Positions 59,087 through 64,000 of a DNA stretch of 64,000 nucleotides are shown here, in pieces; positions within the stretch are counted from its first letter, which is position 1, and every line of letters starts with the position of its first letter. The stretch is from Hydrogenophaga palleronii_A. GTDB lineage: Bacteria; Pseudomonadota; Gammaproteobacteria; Burkholderiales; Burkholderiaceae_C. The stretch covers positions 1 to 64,000 of the forward strand of contig NZ_JAVDWU010000008.1 in NCBI RefSeq assembly GCF_031457455.1, given 5' to 3'. The notes under the pieces are model-generated. The model saw only the letters and a program-made list of their open reading frames with translations, ran no database searches and was not told the DNA's origin. The translations under genes were made by a program, and so were the position numbers.

Positions 59087-60699
59087 GCAGTGGCGGAGGA
59101 AGAGGAGGGTAAAGAACTCGTTGGGTCAGCAGCGCGGCCCCCGGGTTCGGAAAACGCGGCCGCCAGCAGGGATTGTTCAGACCACTCGCCGCGTTCGAAC
59201 ACCGCCACCAGGCTGCCCGCACTCATCACGCCGATGCGGTCGGCCATGGCCATGAGCTCGTGCAGGTCAGACGACACCATGAGCAGCGCGCGTCCTTCCG
59301 AGGCCATGCGGTCCAGCTCTCCGTACAGCTCGGCGCGTGCGCCCACGTCCACGCCGCGCGTGGGTTCGTCGAGCAGCAGCACGCGGCCCTCGCGGTGCAG
59401 CCAGCGCGCAAACACCACCTTTTGCTGGTTGCCGCCCGAGAGTTGCCCCACGGGCTGCTCGGCGCTGCGGCAGCGGATGCCCAGCTTGCGCACAAAGCCT
59501 TGCACCAGACGGTTTTCGAGCCCGCGCTGCAGCCAGCCGCCGCGCGACACAGCCGACAGGTCGGACAGCGTGGCGTTGATGCGGATGGGCTGCGACAACA
59601 GCAGGCCCTGCGATTTGCGGTCTTCGGTGACCAGGCCCACCCCGGCGGCAATGGCCTGCAGCGGGGATGCGAAACCACGTGGAATCGTGCACCCCATGGC
59701 GGGGGATGCCTGACGCTCTGTATTGGCCGGTTCGGGGTACAGCGTCACGCTGCCCCGGTCTGCCCGGTCTGCGCCAAACAGCAGCCGGACCAGTTCGGTG
59801 CGGCCCGATCCCACCAGCCCCGCAATACCAAAGATTTCGCCGGCGCGCAGCGCCAGGCTCACGTCCTGTACGGCGGTGCCGCGGCCCAGGCCTTCGGCGC
59901 TCATCACCACTGGACCGGCGGCGCGACGCGGGCGGTGTTCGAGGTCGCTCACCACCCGGCCCACCATGCGCTGCACCAGATCGTCTTCGCTCATGCCGGC
60001 CATGGGTCGCACGTCCACCAGGCGGCCGTCGCGCAGCACGGCCACGCGGTCGGCGATGCGGCGCAGTTCTTCGAGCCGGTGCGACACGTAGACGATGGCC
60101 ACGCCGCGTGCGGTGAGGTGCGCGATTTGTTCAAACAGGTAGTTGGTCTCGCGTGGCGTGAGCATGGCCGTGGGCTCGTCCAGCACCAGGATGCGGGTGT
60201 CGTCCTGCAGGTTGCGGGCGATCTCCACCATCTGCTGCTGGCCAATGCCCAACTGAGCCACCGGCGTGGCGGGGTCGATGGTGTCCAGGCCGATCTTGGC
60301 CAGTTGCGCGCGTGCGGCCGCGTGCAGCGCATCGCGCTGGAGCCAGCCCAGGCGGTGGGGCAGACGGCCCATCAGCAGGTTCTCGGCCACAGTGAGTGTG
60401 GGCACCAGGCCCAGCTCTTGCATCACCATGCGCACGCCGTGGCGCTCGGCGTCGCGGCGCGAGCCGGGCGTGTAGGTTTGACCATCCAGCACCATGCCAC
60501 CGCGCGTGGGCTGTTCCAGCCCGCACAAGATCTTGGACAGCGTGCTCTTGCCCGCGCCGTTCTCACCGGTCAGCGCCAGCACCTCGCCCGCAAACAGCGC
60601 CAGGTTCACGCCGTCGAGCACGGTGGCGGTGTAGTCCTTGCCCACATCGTGGATGGCGAGCAGGGGCGTGGTCGGGTTTGTCGGGGAGGTTGGGGGCAT
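59083..60699 (-). CDS. rbsA: RbsA, ribose ABC transporter ATPase (double domain)
   Basis: The 538-residue protein has two ABC domains: first Walker A GENGAGKST and LGIGQQQMVEIAR signature, second GLVGSGRTELVR in place of a standard Walker A, then LSGGNQQKVVFARW. The weakened second site is usual in the RbsA/MglA family. The C-terminal tail is extended and low-complexity (PTSSLPSSSS). It powers ribose import by RbsBC. Confidence 0.92.
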   Translation of the reverse strand: MPPTSPTNPTTPLLAIHDVGKDYTATVLDGVNLALFAGEVLALTGENGAGKSTLSKILCGLEQPTRGGMVLDGQTYTPGSRRDAERHGVRMVMQELGLVPTLTVAENLLMGRLPHRLGWLQRDALHAAARAQLAKIGLDTIDPATPVAQLGIGQQQMVEIARNLQDDTRILVLDEPTAMLTPRETNYLFEQIAHLTARGVAIVYVSHRLEELRRIADRVAVLRDGRLVDVRPMAGMSEDDLVQRMVGRVVSDLEHRPRRAAGPVVMSAEGLGRGTAVQDVSLALRAGEIFGIAGLVGSGRTELVRLLFGADRADRGSVTLYPEPANTERQASPAMGCTIPRGFASPLQAIAAGVGLVTEDRKSQGLLLSQPIRINATLSDLSAVSRGGWLQRGLENRLVQGFVRKLGIRCRSAEQPVGQLSGGNQQKVVFARWLHREGRVLLLDEPTRGVDVGARAELYGELDRMASEGRALLMVSSDLHELMAMADRIGVMSAGSLVAVFERGEWSEQSLLAAAFSEPGGRAADPTSSLPSSSSATA

Positions 60700-60730
60700 G
60701 GGCGCTGTGCGTTCTGCGGTGCTTCAGAAC

Positions 60731-61684
<954 letters not shown>

Positions 61685-61853
61685 GTGTTGTCTCCAGTTG
61701 GCGGTGGTTGGCGGCGCGCCGGCTTGCCGGCACGCGCTTTCGGCGGCTGATCACAGAGCATGTTTGGGGGAAACGTCCATCAACCCGTGTGCTGTCCAGG
61801 TCGCCGCGCGAACCCCGCATGTGTGATCTACCAAAGCAAAATGATATCGATGT

Positions 61854-61875
61854 AAAACGTTTGCGCAAACGTTTT
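61854..61875. promoter_or_regulatory. RbsR operator, perfect 22-base palindrome
   Basis: The half-site AAAACGTTTGC is mirrored exactly, giving the central GC of LacI-family operators. It lies 170 bases upstream of rbsB, so a sizeable leader is transcribed or the promoter lies downstream of the operator. Confidence 0.75.
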
Positions 61876-62203
61876 TCTCATGAGTATTTACCCGAATCCG
61901 CTTTCCTGTAGGGGGAGATGGCTGGGGCTTCCTGTGGCCGCGTGTCACACAAAGCGCTTCGGTGCGCGCAGCGCCCAGGTGGGGTGCCGTGACCGAAGAA
62001 CTGAGCCCGGGCTTTCCCCGGTCGCTGGTGTTCGAGGGGGTGCGCCGCCACACCCATCGGTTTCGCGCGGCCGTTTGACTTCGCAGAGGAGATGGCTGCT
62101 TTTGCAGGCCGTAACCCGTTGGTAACCAGTTCCACAGATAATTGAAACCAAATTACAGCCCGACACTTCCGGATCGGCACTGTTCACCCCAGGAGACAAA
62201 CCC
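61876..62203 (+). other. Intergenic region between rbs operator and pyk
   Basis: No gene is supported in these 328 bases. The pyk ribosome site AGGAG is at 62191-62195. A+T-rich sequence at 62130-62155 is the likely pyk promoter region, but no clean -35/-10 pair was fixed. Confidence 0.4.
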
Positions 62204-63637
<1,434 letters not shown>

Positions 63638-63684
63638 GGCGCCCTTCGCCTCTTCGACCAGAGGCCACAACGCCCGGCGCGAGG

Positions 63685-63798
63685 TGATTCCATCCAGGGG
63701 CACCGTGGAACTGGCTTCGCCAGGCCACGGGTGCCGTCCCCCTCCAAGCCGAAGGCGTCAGAGAGGGGGAAGCCGCGTCAGCGGCGCAGGGGGTGCTT
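63685..63798. repeat. GC-rich dispersed repeat after pyk
   Basis: CCATCCAGGGGCACCG and CTGGCTTCGCCAG recur from 25279-25330, followed by a CCCCCT block and GGCGCAGGGGGTG. It lies between convergent pyk and the DUF481 gene and may serve as terminator. It is non-coding. Confidence 0.65.
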
Positions 63799-63803
63799 CC
63801 TCT

Positions 63804-64000
63804 CTAGTCCAGTCGGAAGGACACCCCCGTCACCAGCATCGCGTCACCCTTCTTGAGGCCCGGTCCGGGATCGCTGTCGTGGCGGTAGCTCAGCCCCGCC
63901 GAGAGGTTCAGTGTTTCGGTCATCGCCACGGTCAGACCGGTGTCGAGCACCGCGCGGTACCTGCCTGAATCGCGCAGGTCCGGGTACAGGGTGAATTTCT
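63804..64000 (-). CDS. DUF481-type outer-membrane protein, C-terminal part
   Basis: The last 65 codons of a gene cut by the window edge are present, ending in LSAGLSYRHDSDPGPG, then LKKGDAMLVTGVSFRLD and TAG. YxxRHDSDPxPGxKKxD followed by a final aromatic beta strand is typical of DUF481 (YdiY-like) outer-membrane beta barrels. Function is unknown. Confidence 0.7.
   Translation of the reverse strand, partial: KFTLYPDLRDSGRYRAVLDTGLTVAMTETLNLSAGLSYRHDSDPGPGLKKGDAMLVTGVSFRLD

Overview
The window is GC-rich DNA laid out as compact operons, many with 4-base ATGA or GTGA start/stop overlaps. Gene content (a complete C-P lyase operon, an ArsJ/GAPDH arsenic cluster, a CheB-CheR fusion, RbsBACRKD, GC-rich intergenic inverted repeats) fits a betaproteobacterium, most likely of the family Comamonadaceae. 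The genus is not established from sequence alone. No rRNA, tRNA, CRISPR array or complete transposase was seen.

Layout. 1-1450: an integron-like block on the minus strand with two small unknown cassette genes, a readable attC site, and flanks that recur at 43.2-45.6 kb. 1.45-5.3 kb: an autoregulated ArsR-desaturase-membrane protein operon and an MFS exporter. 5.3-13 kb: a large cytoplasmic-looking subtilisin, a DmeF-type metal exporter, an AraC regulator, three VOC proteins and a cupin. 13-18.3 kb: PAS protein, CheB-CheR fusion, a Crp-type regulator, map and a ParD-like protein. 18.5-25.1 kb: a five-gene signalling operon (REC-HD-GYP, PAS histidine kinase, degenerate EAL-REC, HDOD, REC).

25.4-30.9 kb: a seven-gene arsenic cluster (gap-arsJ-arsR-arsC(LMW)-acr3-arsC(Grx)-arsH). 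Arsenate can be handled by reduction and As(III) export, or as 1-arseno-3-phosphoglycerate made by the GAPDH and exported by ArsJ. 31-43 kb: phosphonate region 1, with transporter phnCDE and a PhnZ-like oxygenase, C-P lyase operon phnGHIJ-GNAT-phnKLM, and divergent phnF-DUF1045-phnN. 46.2-51 kb: phosphonate region 2, with a second PhnM-like amidohydrolase plus an EEP-family phosphoesterase divergent from phnDCE. The two regions appear to be tied together by PhnF-type operators (TTGTCTAGACAA family) and candidate Pho boxes.

43.2-45.6 kb: an A+T-rich island next to an integron-integrase remnant, carrying a coiled-coil CHAT protease and a DUF4145 protein, a plausible defence module. 51-55.7 kb: a periplasmic protein, an exonuclease, and a DUF3182/hydrolase pair followed by an acetyltransferase. 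55.7-61.9 kb: ribose uptake and kinase operon with RbsR and a perfect operator palindrome. 62.2-63.6 kb: pyruvate kinase. The window ends inside a DUF481 outer-membrane protein gene.
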